A stretch of DNA of 64,000 nucleotides from Phycicoccus sp. CSK15P-2 (GTDB lineage Bacteria; Actinomycetota; Actinomycetes; Actinomycetales; Dermatophilaceae). The DNA is taken from positions 1 through 64,000 of the forward strand of contig NZ_JAFDVE010000032.1 of assembly GCF_016888005.1 (NCBI RefSeq), read 5' to 3'. Position 1 is the stretch's first letter, and each line of letters starts with the position of its first letter. Below are positions 52,833 through 61,902 of the stretch, in pieces. The notes under the pieces were generated by a model that saw only the letters and a program-made list of their open reading frames with translations, did not search any database and was not told the DNA's origin. Made by a program: the position numbers and the translations under genes.

Positions 52833-54500
52833 GTGGACAACCGTGAGCCGGGCGCATCGCCTGCCGATCCCATGGCCCTGATCGGCGGGGTGGGGTCTGC
52901 AGGGGTCGTCGGTCTCGCGGCAGTGGTCACGGTCCTCGTGTGCGCGCAGGATCTCGCGCTGCAACCACTGTCCAGCACTGCAGGTGGGCTGGCCGTGGTC
53001 GCGGTGTTCATGGGTGTCGGAGGGGCTACGTACGGATGGTGTCTGCGTACCCGCACGGCTCCGCCCGACGTGACCGTCCGGGGCGCCGTGCCCAGCCTCG
53101 CGACGGCCGCCCCCACGGTGCTGATGATCGGCTATGCCCTCGCGGGGCGCCTGCTCCCCGCCGGGACGCGGAACGAGTGGTTCCTCGGAGGCGACCACGT
53201 TCGCCACGTCGTCCTGGCGGCCGAGCTCCAGGCCGATGGGGGGCTGGACTACACGACCGAGGTGTACCCGCGCGCTTGGCATGCCCTCCTCTCCGCTACC
53301 TGGACCGCGGCCGGCCTCGATCCGCGGCGGTCGCTCGTCGAGGTCATCGACCTCACCGCCCTGCTGGTCTGGCTCCTGGCGGCCGGCATGGCCCTGACGA
53401 CGTCGGCGCTCGCGGCGACGCTGGCGCACCGTGTCGGGACGACTCCCCATGGAGCGGGCGTCGCCGCCTTCGTTGCGGGCTGCATCGTTCTCTGGCCGCC
53501 GTTCCTCGCGAACTACCAGGCTCTGGGTCTCCAGGGATCCGTCGTGGGTGCCTGCGTCCTCGCGGCCGTGCTCCGTCACCAGCTGGTCGACACGGGCGGG
53601 CTGCGGGCGTTCGTGGTCGCCGTGTCGGGCTGTGTCGTCCTGGCGCACACCTGGCAGCTGTTGCTGCCGGTCACCGGGCTGGCGGCTGCGTGGTCCGGGT
53701 TATCGGTGCTGCGCCGGTCGCGTGGAAGGGCCCGGGCGCTGGTGGGTGTCCTCGGGGCTGGGTCGGTCGCAGCGTCGTGGCCCGCGATGGCCGCGGTCGT
53801 GAACCGGGTCGGGGTGGGGCACGCCGCCGAGGCCGACATCCACGCACCCGTCCCGTGGCTCGTCCTGGGGCTGGGGCTGGTCGCCGCGATCGTCCTCGCC
53901 GTCCGGTCGAGGCTCCATGAGGTCCCCTGGTTCCTGGGTCTCCTCTGGGTACCCGCGGTGACCGGGGCGGTCCTCGCATGGCGAGTGGGAGTCTCGCCGG
54001 AGTCCTACTACCCGAGCAAGCTGCTGTGGCACACGGCGTTGCTGTCTCTGCCGTCGATCTCCGTGGTGGGTGTCGCGCTTGCTGTCCGGGTCGACCGGTC
54101 GGCCGCGGTTGGCTCGTCGCTGCTCAGGGTCTTGGGCGGGGCGGCCGCCGCACTCGTTCTGCTCTACGCGGTCGTCGGGCCGACGGCCGCCTACACCGGT
54201 GGCTGGTCGACCGTGGACGGTGCCACGGTCCTCCGGCTGCTCGGAGCGTCCGAGGCCGCCCGGGCGCAGGTCGTCCACTCCGACGGGCGGCTCGTCACCG
54301 ACACCGTCACGCGCATCCTTCTGGATGCCGAACGACCGGAGCACGACGAGCGCACTCCCCAGGAGTCATTGAGCATCGAGGAGGAGTGTGCTCTTCTCGA
54401 GGAAGCGGACGATCCGACCGTTCTCACCGACCGTCCGGTGCCGGAGATCCGTGAGCGTTACTCGTGTGTCACCCCGATCGTGGTGGTGCGTCCTGGCTGA
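52833..54500 (+). CDS. Large polytopic membrane protein, unknown function
   Basis: The 555-aa protein has around thirteen helices. The loop after helix 3-4 contains LLPAGTRNEWFLGGDHVRHVVLAAELQ and EVYPRAWHALLSATW. These features resemble GT-C transferases or DUF6541-type proteins, with a D and two H residues in the first external loop. The C-terminal ~100 residues are soluble and rich in D and E. It is divergent from the GT2 operon and followed by an acyltransferase gene. I cannot name a family with confidence. Confidence 0.6.
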   Translation: MDNREPGASPADPMALIGGVGSAGVVGLAAVVTVLVCAQDLALQPLSSTAGGLAVVAVFMGVGGATYGWCLRTRTAPPDVTVRGAVPSLATAAPTVLMIGYALAGRLLPAGTRNEWFLGGDHVRHVVLAAELQADGGLDYTTEVYPRAWHALLSATWTAAGLDPRRSLVEVIDLTALLVWLLAAGMALTTSALAATLAHRVGTTPHGAGVAAFVAGCIVLWPPFLANYQALGLQGSVVGACVLAAVLRHQLVDTGGLRAFVVAVSGCVVLAHTWQLLLPVTGLAAAWSGLSVLRRSRGRARALVGVLGAGSVAASWPAMAAVVNRVGVGHAAEADIHAPVPWLVLGLGLVAAIVLAVRSRLHEVPWFLGLLWVPAVTGAVLAWRVGVSPESYYPSKLLWHTALLSLPSISVVGVALAVRVDRSAAVGSSLLRVLGGAAAALVLLYAVVGPTAAYTGGWSTVDGATVLRLLGASEAARAQVVHSDGRLVTDTVTRILLDAERPEHDERTPQESLSIEEECALLEEADDPTVLTDRPVPEIRERYSCVTPIVVVRPG

Positions 54501-54564
54501 GAACGCAGGTCCCCCGAACGGCCAGAGCGCGTCGGCACGCCCCTCGCTTCGCTGGGTCAACCCC

Positions 54565-54570
54565 TACAGT
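54565..54570 (+). promoter_or_regulatory. Leaderless -10 box of the acyltransferase gene
   Basis: TACAGT ends 7 nt before ATG 54578 and fixes that start rather than earlier ATG codons in the frame. Confidence 0.45.
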
Positions 54571-54577
54571 GACGGCG

Positions 54578-55813
54578 ATGGTCCGCAGCCCGGGGACCGG
54601 TTCGGATGAGGAGGGCAGCGCCATGGCCACAGGCGTGGTCGCCCGTGCTCCGGGTCGTTCGCCGACACGGGTCCGCCGCCTGCGGCTCAAGCAGTGGACG
54701 ACGAGCTCGCCGCAGCAGACGGCCCCGGTCGACACGTCGAGGGACTCCGCGCTGGACGGTCTGCGCGGCTTCGCGGCGCTGGCGGTCTCTTCGTCGCACC
54801 TCGCCGTGTACTTCGGGCTGTTGCCGTTCCCGCCGTTGGGAGCCATCGGAGTACTCGTCTTCTTCGTGCTCTCCGGGTACCTCATCGCGACGATCTGCTG
54901 GCGCAGCGCCCCGACGGCCCGTTCGTACGCGCTGTTCCTCCGCCGTCGTGTCGTACGGCTCACCCCCGTCGTGCTCGCACTCGTGCTCGTCGGGGGCCCG
55001 GCGCTCGTATTGTGGGGCGGGCTCGACCCGGGCGAGGTCGTCCGGGACGGTGCTGCGACCCTGTTCCAGGTCACGGCCTTGACGGCGCTCGTCGTCGACG
55101 ACCAGGTCGCGGCTTTCAACCCTACGTGGAGCCTCACCGTCGAGTGGGTCTTCTACCTCGTGTTCCCAGTTGTCCTCATCGGGCTGCGCCGTCGGGGTGA
55201 CACGCCGCGGGAGGCGGCCCGGGTGCTCGCCGGTGCGGCAGCGGTTCTGTACGCCGTAGGGCTGTTCCTGCCGGTCAAGGCGTTCTACCTGCTTCCCGTC
55301 GCCAACCTCGGGGTGCTGTTCGCGGGTGCCGCGCTCGCGACGTGGCACCTGGCGCGGGAGCGTGACGAGCCCTCCGACACGGGGCGGACGGCGATGGCGA
55401 TGGGAATGCTCGCGGTCTTCGTCGTCCTTCCCGGCTACACGCTCGGATGGGGGTGGAAGGCCGTCATCCTGCCGGCGGTCACGCTCGCGACGCTCGTGGT
55501 GGTCCACGGGTGTCGGACCGGCTCGCTGCCCACCCGTGGCCTCGCCGTGCGCCCCTTCGTAGTCGTCGGGGTACGAGCCTACAGTCTGTACCTGTGGCAC
55601 CTCCCGGTCATGTGGATCGTGTGGGTGCAGCTCCCCGGGCTCGGAGGCTGGGAGAAGGCCGGGGTGAGCGTCCTCGTCCTCGCCGCCGTCGTCACCGCGA
55701 GCTTCGAGCTGCTCGAGCGTCCCGTGCTGCGTGGTCGGGTCCGCGACCGAGTGCCATTGGCCATGGCCGACGACCGCGCTGCTGCCGTGGGGAGCGGTCC
55801 TGTCCTCCCCTGA
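54578..55813 (+). CDS. Acyltransferase 3 (OafA/WecH-like) membrane protein
   Basis: The 411-aa protein begins with about 50 polar residues, then ALDGLRGFAALAVSSSHLAVYFGLL, in which the His of SSH is the expected catalytic residue. FFVLSGYLIATICW and FNPTWSLTVEWVFYLVFPVVL follow, all typical of the AT3 family (about ten helices). These enzymes acetylate or acylate surface sugars. The -10 box at 54565 sets the start. The next gene follows about 50 nt later, so co-transcription with the GT87 gene is likely. Confidence 0.88.
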   Translation: MVRSPGTGSDEEGSAMATGVVARAPGRSPTRVRRLRLKQWTTSSPQQTAPVDTSRDSALDGLRGFAALAVSSSHLAVYFGLLPFPPLGAIGVLVFFVLSGYLIATICWRSAPTARSYALFLRRRVVRLTPVVLALVLVGGPALVLWGGLDPGEVVRDGAATLFQVTALTALVVDDQVAAFNPTWSLTVEWVFYLVFPVVLIGLRRRGDTPREAARVLAGAAAVLYAVGLFLPVKAFYLLPVANLGVLFAGAALATWHLARERDEPSDTGRTAMAMGMLAVFVVLPGYTLGWGWKAVILPAVTLATLVVVHGCRTGSLPTRGLAVRPFVVVGVRAYSLYLWHLPVMWIVWVQLPGLGGWEKAGVSVLVLAAVVTASFELLERPVLRGRVRDRVPLAMADDRAAAVGSGPVLP

Positions 55814-55865
55814 GCTCACCAGCACCTCTCGGGCGGCCTCGACGGTGGGCCGGGCGGTCGCGCCT

Positions 55866-57056
55866 GTGAACGCCCTGCTCACACCGGACCGTTTGCTCGT
55901 CTACCCGGTCGTCGTGATCGCGGTCTTCGGCGTCGTCTGGACGGCCTCCCTGCACAGCGGGGCAGTTCTCCTGCCAGACCTCCTGGCGCGGTGGTCCGGC
56001 GGACGGCTCCTCGTCGACGGTAGGGCGGAGGTCCTCTACGACCCCGGCGTCCAGTCGGCGCTCCAACGCGTGGTCGTCGACGCGCAGCGGCTGTCCTGGT
56101 TCGTCTCACCTCCGCCCGTCGCCGTCGTCTTCGCGCCACTAGGGGCACTTGCATACCCGATGGCCGGCCTCGTGTGGACGGTGGGGTCGGCAGCTCTGCT
56201 CGCGTGGACGGCCATCCGCGCGGCCCGGCTGCATCCGGCACTCGAGATGCTGGGGACGCGCCGGGGGATGCTCGTCGCAGCGTCCTGTCAACCGGTCCTC
56301 GAGCTCGTGGGTGCCGGGCAGGACACCGCGCTGGTCCTGGCGGCGCTCGTCGGGGGCGCGAGCCTGCTGGTCGAGGGCCGGGAGGTGCTCGCCGGTGTCG
56401 TGCTCGCGGTCGGGACGGTCAAGCCCCACCTCGTGCTGCTGGTCCCTGTGGTCCTTCTCCTCGGTCGTGCCTGGAAGGCTCTCGTCGCGCTCCTCGCCGT
56501 CACCACGGCCGCGGTCGTGGCCACGACCGCCTGGCTCGGTATCGGGGTCTGGTACGACTGGGTCGCGGCCCTCACGTCCCCGCTCTACCGCACCGAGGTG
56601 GGGGAGGGGCAGGCGTGGAAGAACGCCAGCCTGCGAGGCCTCCTCGACACTCTCGGACCCGGCGCTGCCGGGCCCTGGGTCTCCGGTGTGTGGATGGTGC
56701 TCGTCCTGGTGGTCCTCGTGCTGACGGCCGGGTGGCTCCGGGGACAAGGGGTGCCCCTCTGGGCGCACCTCGTCGTCACGGTCCCGCTCGTGACCGCGCT
56801 CGTCGCGCCGCACGTTCTCGTCTACGACCTGGTCCTGGTGCTCCCGGCCGCGACGCTCCTCGTCGCCCGCGGAGGACCGACCGCACGTGCAGGTGTCGCC
56901 GTCGGCTACGTCCTGCTGTTCCTCGCCCCCCTATGGCACCTCGTGGCACTGCGCCTTCCCGCGGTCTCGGTGATCGGGGCGCCGTGGGTGGTCCTCGTGG
57001 TCGTCGGGCTGTGGTTGTCCGCCGTCCGGCCCGCAGGCGTGCTCAGCCGTCTCTGA
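55866..57056 (+). CDS. GT87/DUF2029 polyprenyl-phosphate-mannose-dependent mannosyltransferase
   Basis: The protein (about 396 aa) has about ten helices with the GT87 pattern: DPGVQSALQRVVVDAQRLSWFVSPPPVAVVFAPLGAL after the first external loop, QPVLELVGAGQDTALVLAALVGG, and KPHLVLLVPVVLLLGRAWKALV. The family transfers mannose from polyprenyl phosphate to periplasmic acceptors. The start is uncertain: GTG 55866 sits just before the first helix and GTG 55845 is possible. It converges with the 57043 gene, overlapping it by 14 nt. Confidence 0.82.
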   Translation: MNALLTPDRLLVYPVVVIAVFGVVWTASLHSGAVLLPDLLARWSGGRLLVDGRAEVLYDPGVQSALQRVVVDAQRLSWFVSPPPVAVVFAPLGALAYPMAGLVWTVGSAALLAWTAIRAARLHPALEMLGTRRGMLVAASCQPVLELVGAGQDTALVLAALVGGASLLVEGREVLAGVVLAVGTVKPHLVLLVPVVLLLGRAWKALVALLAVTTAAVVATTAWLGIGVWYDWVAALTSPLYRTEVGEGQAWKNASLRGLLDTLGPGAAGPWVSGVWMVLVLVVLVLTAGWLRGQGVPLWAHLVVTVPLVTALVAPHVLVYDLVLVLPAATLLVARGGPTARAGVAVGYVLLFLAPLWHLVALRLPAVSVIGAPWVVLVVVGLWLSAVRPAGVLSRL

Positions 57057-58542
57057 CCCAGACGCGCAGGCCCTGCTGCTTCCACACGGTGGTCCAGGAA
57101 GGGTCGGCGGCCACGGCCTCCGCCAGTGGGGTGTCCGTCTCCAGGGCGACGCAGGTGGCCTCCTGCACCGGACCGACCGAGGCGTCCGAACCCCGGAACG
57201 TCCGAATCGCCGCCACGTTGCGTTCTCTGCCCCAGTAGTCAGCCCGCCCATCCGTCCAGATGGGGACATCCGGACGGAGCAGGAGGGTCGCCGACGCGAC
57301 GGCAGGCTCGGCGAGGAGCCGACAGCCGGAGGGGAGGGCATCGACTGCCGAGGCCTCGGGCTGCGGTCTGCCGCCCCGCAGCGCCGAGAGGACGACGAGC
57401 GGGGAGAGCACGACGAGCACGAGCGTCGTGACGACCTGCCACGGGCGGCCGTTGCCCCAGCGCCGAACAGCGGAGTGACGGAAGAGTCCTGTGGGAGTGT
57501 CCTCGCCGGCACGGCGTGTCACCCGCCCAGCGAGCCAGGTGGCTCCGAGCGCAGCGATCGGAGGCAGAGCGAGGAGGGAGAGGCCGACGAACCGGATCGC
57601 CAGTACACCGCCGAGGGCGGTGGGGACCGCAAGGACGAGCAGAGCCGCCACCAGGCCGACACGTTGGTCGTCCGCACGGGCAGACCACCGCCTCAGCACC
57701 CAGTGGCTGGCGAGGGCCGATCCGATGACGGCGCACAGCACCGTGGGCCCCCAACGGGGCCACAGGCCGTGCGTGAAGGCCGGTAGCCACTCGACGACCA
57801 CACCTTCGCAGGCAGCGCGCACCTGCTGTGAGATCCGCCAGGCATCGGTGCCGTACGGTCCGGCGAGGACCCCCAGCGCGAGCCCGACCCCGCTTCCGCC
57901 GAGGCTCGCCAGGGCGTGCCGGCCACGCACGTCGGGGGACGCGACGACGAGTGCGGCGACCGCGGCCCAGAGCGCAGGAGCGAAGAGCAGCCACGACAGG
58001 TGCAGCCACATCCCCGCACCGGCGACCACGACCCCGGCCAGCGACGTCACGGTGGCTACGAGGAGCGGCGGTGTCCGTGCGGCGAGAGGGCGGGCCCGGT
58101 CGGCGGCCAGGACCGCGGTGAGGAAGAGGGTCTGGGCAACGAGGGTCGCGCGCGGGGAGAGCATCGGCATCGCGATGAGGAGGGTCACGAGGACTCCGCC
58201 GAGGGTGGGCAGCGGACGGGCACCGAGCCTGGCCGCGAGGAGCAGGGTCACCGCCACGTACGCGACCATCGATGCGAGCGTGACGAGGAAGAACCCGGTG
58301 AACCCTCCACCCCGCCATGCCAGCCCCAGTGCGGTGTTCCACGCGGGGGAGGTCTGGACGAAGAGAGCGTCGACGGGGTCCCAGCTCCACGCATCGGGTC
58401 GCGCCAACGGAGCACCGTCGAGGTTCTCCAGACCTGCTCGCACCTGCCAGTAGGGATCACGCTCGTCCACGACGCCCGAACGGACCACGGCAAGCGCCCC
58501 GAGCCCGACAACCGGGAGAACCCAGGGGTGGAGTCGGCTCAT
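57043..58542 (-). CDS. Polytopic membrane protein (WQVRAG-type), glycan-island family
   Basis: The 499-aa protein has about eleven helices, with RDPYWQVRAGLENLDG and then RPDAWSWDP in the first loop. This parallels DTWWHLRTGREL in the 48294 protein. A soluble C-terminal part has GCRLLAEPAVASATLLLRPDVPIWTDGRADYWG. ATG 58542 follows GAGGAGG and overlaps the AT3 stop (ATGA). It is the last gene of a three-gene minus operon. Function is unknown; I infer a GT-C-like role. Confidence 0.65.
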   Translation of the reverse strand: MSRLHPWVLPVVGLGALAVVRSGVVDERDPYWQVRAGLENLDGAPLARPDAWSWDPVDALFVQTSPAWNTALGLAWRGGGFTGFFLVTLASMVAYVAVTLLLAARLGARPLPTLGGVLVTLLIAMPMLSPRATLVAQTLFLTAVLAADRARPLAARTPPLLVATVTSLAGVVVAGAGMWLHLSWLLFAPALWAAVAALVVASPDVRGRHALASLGGSGVGLALGVLAGPYGTDAWRISQQVRAACEGVVVEWLPAFTHGLWPRWGPTVLCAVIGSALASHWVLRRWSARADDQRVGLVAALLVLAVPTALGGVLAIRFVGLSLLALPPIAALGATWLAGRVTRRAGEDTPTGLFRHSAVRRWGNGRPWQVVTTLVLVVLSPLVVLSALRGGRPQPEASAVDALPSGCRLLAEPAVASATLLLRPDVPIWTDGRADYWGRERNVAAIRTFRGSDASVGPVQEATCVALETDTPLAEAVAADPSWTTVWKQQGLRVWVRDG

Positions 58543-59630
58543 GTCCTCCTCGCCTCTCGCGACGAGGCCTCGAGCATCAGCGGGCGAGCCTCGACGTGAC
58601 GCTTGGCCCGGAGAGCGGGACGCTCGACAAGCCTCCACGAGAGCTCGGCGAGGACGAGCGCTGCCGCGACGCCGACGACAGCGGCGGCCCGTGCCGGCAT
58701 CAGGTCGCGCAGGACGAGGATGGCTGCCGAGTTGTAGAGGTAGAGGGCGTAGCTGCGGGTCCCGAGGTAACGCAGCCAGGGGTGTGAGAGCACTCCTGCC
58801 CAGCGGGGCGGGGAGCCCGAGGTGGCAGCCAGGACGAGCTGGAGCGCGGCCACCGTGGCGAGGGGCACGCCCGCGACGTAGAACGCCGGTGACCAGTACG
58901 TACCCGGCCAGAGGGCCATGCCCAGCATGACGATGGCCATGAGGGCGCACACCGAGCCGCGGAGCAGCACCGCCCGGGTGCGGTCGAGGAGGTCCGGACG
59001 GGCTCGGAGGGTCACGGCGAGCAAGGACCCGGCGACGAGTGGGTCGCCCCAGGTCGTGGGCAGCACGTAGAAGTACCAGCCGGCCTGCACCGACAAGACC
59101 AGAGTCAGCAGACGGACGACCACGGCGCCGCCGAGGATCCAGGCGACGGCGCGGACAGTGCCGTCCGTGGTGTTCCGACGGAGCACCACGAGAACGGCGA
59201 GCGGCCACACGAGGTAGAACTGCTCCTCGACGGCCAGTGTCCACAGGTGTTCGGCCTCAGGGACGAGGTCCAGTCCCAGCCCCACCGTGAGGTTCGTCGT
59301 GTAGGTCAGGCTCTCCACGGCTGCCCGGAACACCTCTGCCGGGCTGATCCGCGTACCCGGGAGCAGTGACACCGCGAGGAGCGCCACCAGGAACCCGACG
59401 AGGGCGGGGACCAGCCGCAGTGCCCGCCGGGCGTAGAACCGGCGGAAGGAGAGCCCACCCGTCAGCTCGACCTCGGCAGCGAGGATGCCCGTGATGAGGA
59501 AGCCGGACAGGACGAAGAAGAGGAGCACACCGAGGACGCCCGCACTGACGACACCCAGTCCGTGGGCGACGAGCACGAGAAGGATCGCCACACCGCGGAC
59601 GCCGTCGAGGGCGGCGACACGGGTCGTCAC
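58539..59630 (-). CDS. Acyltransferase 3 (OafA-like) membrane protein 2
   Basis: The 363-aa protein has ALDGVRGVAILLVLVAHGLGVV with the catalytic-type His, LLFFVLSGFLITGIL, FYARRALRLVPAL and HLWTLAVEEQFYLVWPL, a textbook AT3 set with about ten helices. GTG 59630 overlaps the upstream stop as GTGA; an earlier TTG 59642 is possible. It lies between two large membrane proteins in one operon, so it probably acylates the same surface glycan. Confidence 0.9.
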   Translation of the reverse strand: MTTRVAALDGVRGVAILLVLVAHGLGVVSAGVLGVLLFFVLSGFLITGILAAEVELTGGLSFRRFYARRALRLVPALVGFLVALLAVSLLPGTRISPAEVFRAAVESLTYTTNLTVGLGLDLVPEAEHLWTLAVEEQFYLVWPLAVLVVLRRNTTDGTVRAVAWILGGAVVVRLLTLVLSVQAGWYFYVLPTTWGDPLVAGSLLAVTLRARPDLLDRTRAVLLRGSVCALMAIVMLGMALWPGTYWSPAFYVAGVPLATVAALQLVLAATSGSPPRWAGVLSHPWLRYLGTRSYALYLYNSAAILVLRDLMPARAAAVVGVAAALVLAELSWRLVERPALRAKRHVEARPLMLEASSREARRT

Positions 59631-61852
59631 GGGACGACCCAACCGCTGGCCACCTGGTCCAGGTGCGCGACGACCCGGACGTCGGCACGGCTCGACACCT
59701 CGACCGACTCCACCCTGGCGGCCCGCAGGTGCTCTTCACCGACGGGTCGCTCCGGATCGCCCGACACCTCGATCGTGAGGCTGGTTCGGCCTGGGTCGAC
59801 AGCACGGGTCACCGACACCGTTCCCGGCGCGTCATCGCTGATCGTTGTGGTCGCGAGGGTGGTGTCGCCGTCGCGGAGGACGACCTCGCGCGGCTCGTGG
59901 CCGACCCCGCGGACCCGCAGTGTGGCGGTCACCTCGACCGGCGTGTCACCCAGGTTGCCGAATGACAGGCCCGCGATGGGCCCGAGGTCCTGGCCCGGGC
60001 GACCCTCGATCCGGTCCGGCTCGTAGCCGTCGACGGTGACGACGACCGGCTCGAGGAGGAGGTTCCGGTCCGTGTCGGAGTCCGCCGCGCCCGGGAGCGC
60101 CCACGCGACGAACGTGCCGTCCGAGGTCCGGGCCACCGGCTCACCGAGCGTCTCCGTGAGCGCCGCCGAGGGGTCCTGGTCGTCGGTGAAGCCGGCGGTG
60201 TCGACCTCGACGGCGCAGAACCCTGCCGCGCGCAGCTCGGTGGCGAGACGGCGGACGTCGTCGGTCGGGGCCGCGAGCATCCAGTCGGCGGCGGCCGTCC
60301 CGCGCATTGCCCCGAAGGAGAACTTCAGGTCCGATCCCGCGAGGTAGGGCTTGAGCTGGTCGTAGCCCTGCATGTCGACCGGCCCGAGCGTCTCCGGATA
60401 CGGGAGCACGGGCAGCTGGAAGACGCCGCACCCGCCGCCGGTCGCCTCGTGGAGGTCCGAGGTGTAAGCGCGAAGCCCGTCCATCTCGGTCGCGATCGCC
60501 GAGTGGTCCGGCGCCTCCGAGGGGTTGGTCTGGTCGAGGCTGCCGACGACCGTGAGGAGGCCGGCGACCGAGAGGGCCACTACCGTGCCGCGGCGGCGCT
60601 GGAGACGGGTCAGCCACGACCCGACCGCCAGCAGCGCGAGCACGAGGATGTAGAGCTGGAGGCGGGACCAGGTGCGGACCTGGCCGGTGGCGAAGAACGC
60701 GACGAACGAGCCAAGGCCTCCGACGGTGTAGAAGAGGAACGCGACGAGCATGAGACCGGACCAGCGCGCGTGCTGTTGGTCGGGCCGGCGACCGGAGAGC
60801 AGCGCGAGCAGCCCGACCACGGCGAGCCCGGCCATCCCCGCGGCACCGACGACACCGAGCGCCGAGACCTCGACCGTCGCGCGGGTCGTGCCGTTGTAGA
60901 CGAAGGAGAGGAACTCCAGCGTCCCGACTCGGTGACCCGGCCACGGCAGGACGAGATCCATCAGCTTGCCGGAGAACAGCTCCGACTCGGCCGGAGCGCG
61001 CTGGGCCGGGACCCGCCCCGTGACGAGGTCGCCCGCCGTCGCGAGGCGCGACGCGGCCAGCGGGAGGGCGATGCACACACCGAGCGCGACGGTCACGGCC
61101 AGGCCGCGGAGGAGGTCCACAGGGGATCCGGTGACTCGCCGGCCGAGTGCCGCGACGACGAGCAGGATCATCGTGAAGCCGACGTAGTAGACGCCTGAGA
61201 AACCGACCACGAGCACCGCGGCCACCGTGACGAGGGAGCGTTTCCCCACCCAGCGGCGAGGTCCGGGTGGCGAGAGCAGCGGACGGCCCCGGGACACCTC
61301 CAGGACGAGCCACATGGCCACTGGCACGACCCAGTACTGGGCGAGGTGCAGATGCCCGTAGCGACCCGCGTGCCCGGGAGCGTTCGCGAGCAGCACACCC
61401 GCGACCAGCCCGGCGGCCGGGCTGAGCCCTTGGCTGCGAGCCAGGAGGTACGTCGCGACGGCAGTGAGCGGAAAGGAGAGGACGAAGTAGACACCCGATG
61501 CCGCGAACGGACCGGACGTCACCAGCTCGAGGATCTTGACGACGGCGAGGTGGAGGACGTTGAGCTCGGGGAACCACGAGCCGTTCTGCCCGAAGGGGAA
61601 GCCGATGTCGGGGTTGGACCAGTACCACCCGTGGTCGTGGAGGTCCTTCATCTGCATCGCGATCTGGGTGTTGTCCCAGCCGAGGTCGATGGGGTTTGCA
61701 GGGTTCCAGGCCCAGAGCCGTAGTGACCATGCCCCGACGACGAAGGCGACGACAGCGGCCCCCATGGCCCAGGCCGTCTCACGCAGCGCGGCGGCCCGCG
61801 CCCGTCCCCGGGCGCGGACATCCGTCGAGTGCGTCCGGGAAGCCACGGTCAT
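59627..61852 (-). CDS. Large GT-C/YfhO-like membrane protein with C-terminal soluble domain
   Basis: The 741-aa protein has about twelve helices followed by two soluble regions (about 460-600 and 620-741, the latter beta-rich). The first loop has NPIDLGWDNTQIAMQMKDLHDHGWYWSNPDIGFPFGQN, an acidic loop typical of GT-C-like or YfhO-type proteins, with PELNVLHLAVVK after it. ATG 61852 is listed; an alternative GTG 61846 lies 8 nt after CATAAT (61855-61860 on the minus strand) and would suit a leaderless transcript. It heads the minus operon and diverges from the 61903 gene. Confidence 0.65.
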   Translation of the reverse strand: MTVASRTHSTDVRARGRARAAALRETAWAMGAAVVAFVVGAWSLRLWAWNPANPIDLGWDNTQIAMQMKDLHDHGWYWSNPDIGFPFGQNGSWFPELNVLHLAVVKILELVTSGPFAASGVYFVLSFPLTAVATYLLARSQGLSPAAGLVAGVLLANAPGHAGRYGHLHLAQYWVVPVAMWLVLEVSRGRPLLSPPGPRRWVGKRSLVTVAAVLVVGFSGVYYVGFTMILLVVAALGRRVTGSPVDLLRGLAVTVALGVCIALPLAASRLATAGDLVTGRVPAQRAPAESELFSGKLMDLVLPWPGHRVGTLEFLSFVYNGTTRATVEVSALGVVGAAGMAGLAVVGLLALLSGRRPDQQHARWSGLMLVAFLFYTVGGLGSFVAFFATGQVRTWSRLQLYILVLALLAVGSWLTRLQRRRGTVVALSVAGLLTVVGSLDQTNPSEAPDHSAIATEMDGLRAYTSDLHEATGGGCGVFQLPVLPYPETLGPVDMQGYDQLKPYLAGSDLKFSFGAMRGTAAADWMLAAPTDDVRRLATELRAAGFCAVEVDTAGFTDDQDPSAALTETLGEPVARTSDGTFVAWALPGAADSDTDRNLLLEPVVVTVDGYEPDRIEGRPGQDLGPIAGLSFGNLGDTPVEVTATLRVRGVGHEPREVVLRDGDTTLATTTISDDAPGTVSVTRAVDPGRTSLTIEVSGDPERPVGEEHLRAARVESVEVSSRADVRVVAHLDQVASGWVVP

Positions 61853-61854
61853 CG

Positions 61855-61860
61855 ATTATG
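61855..61860 (-). promoter_or_regulatory. Possible -10 box of the minus-strand membrane-protein operon
   Basis: CATAAT read on the minus strand is one base from the TATAAT consensus and lies 8 nt before GTG 61846, supporting that codon as the real start of the downstream gene. Confidence 0.35.
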
Positions 61861-61902
61861 GTCGAGCGCCCCCGCGATCCCCGGACCTTGAGGAATCACA
61901 CC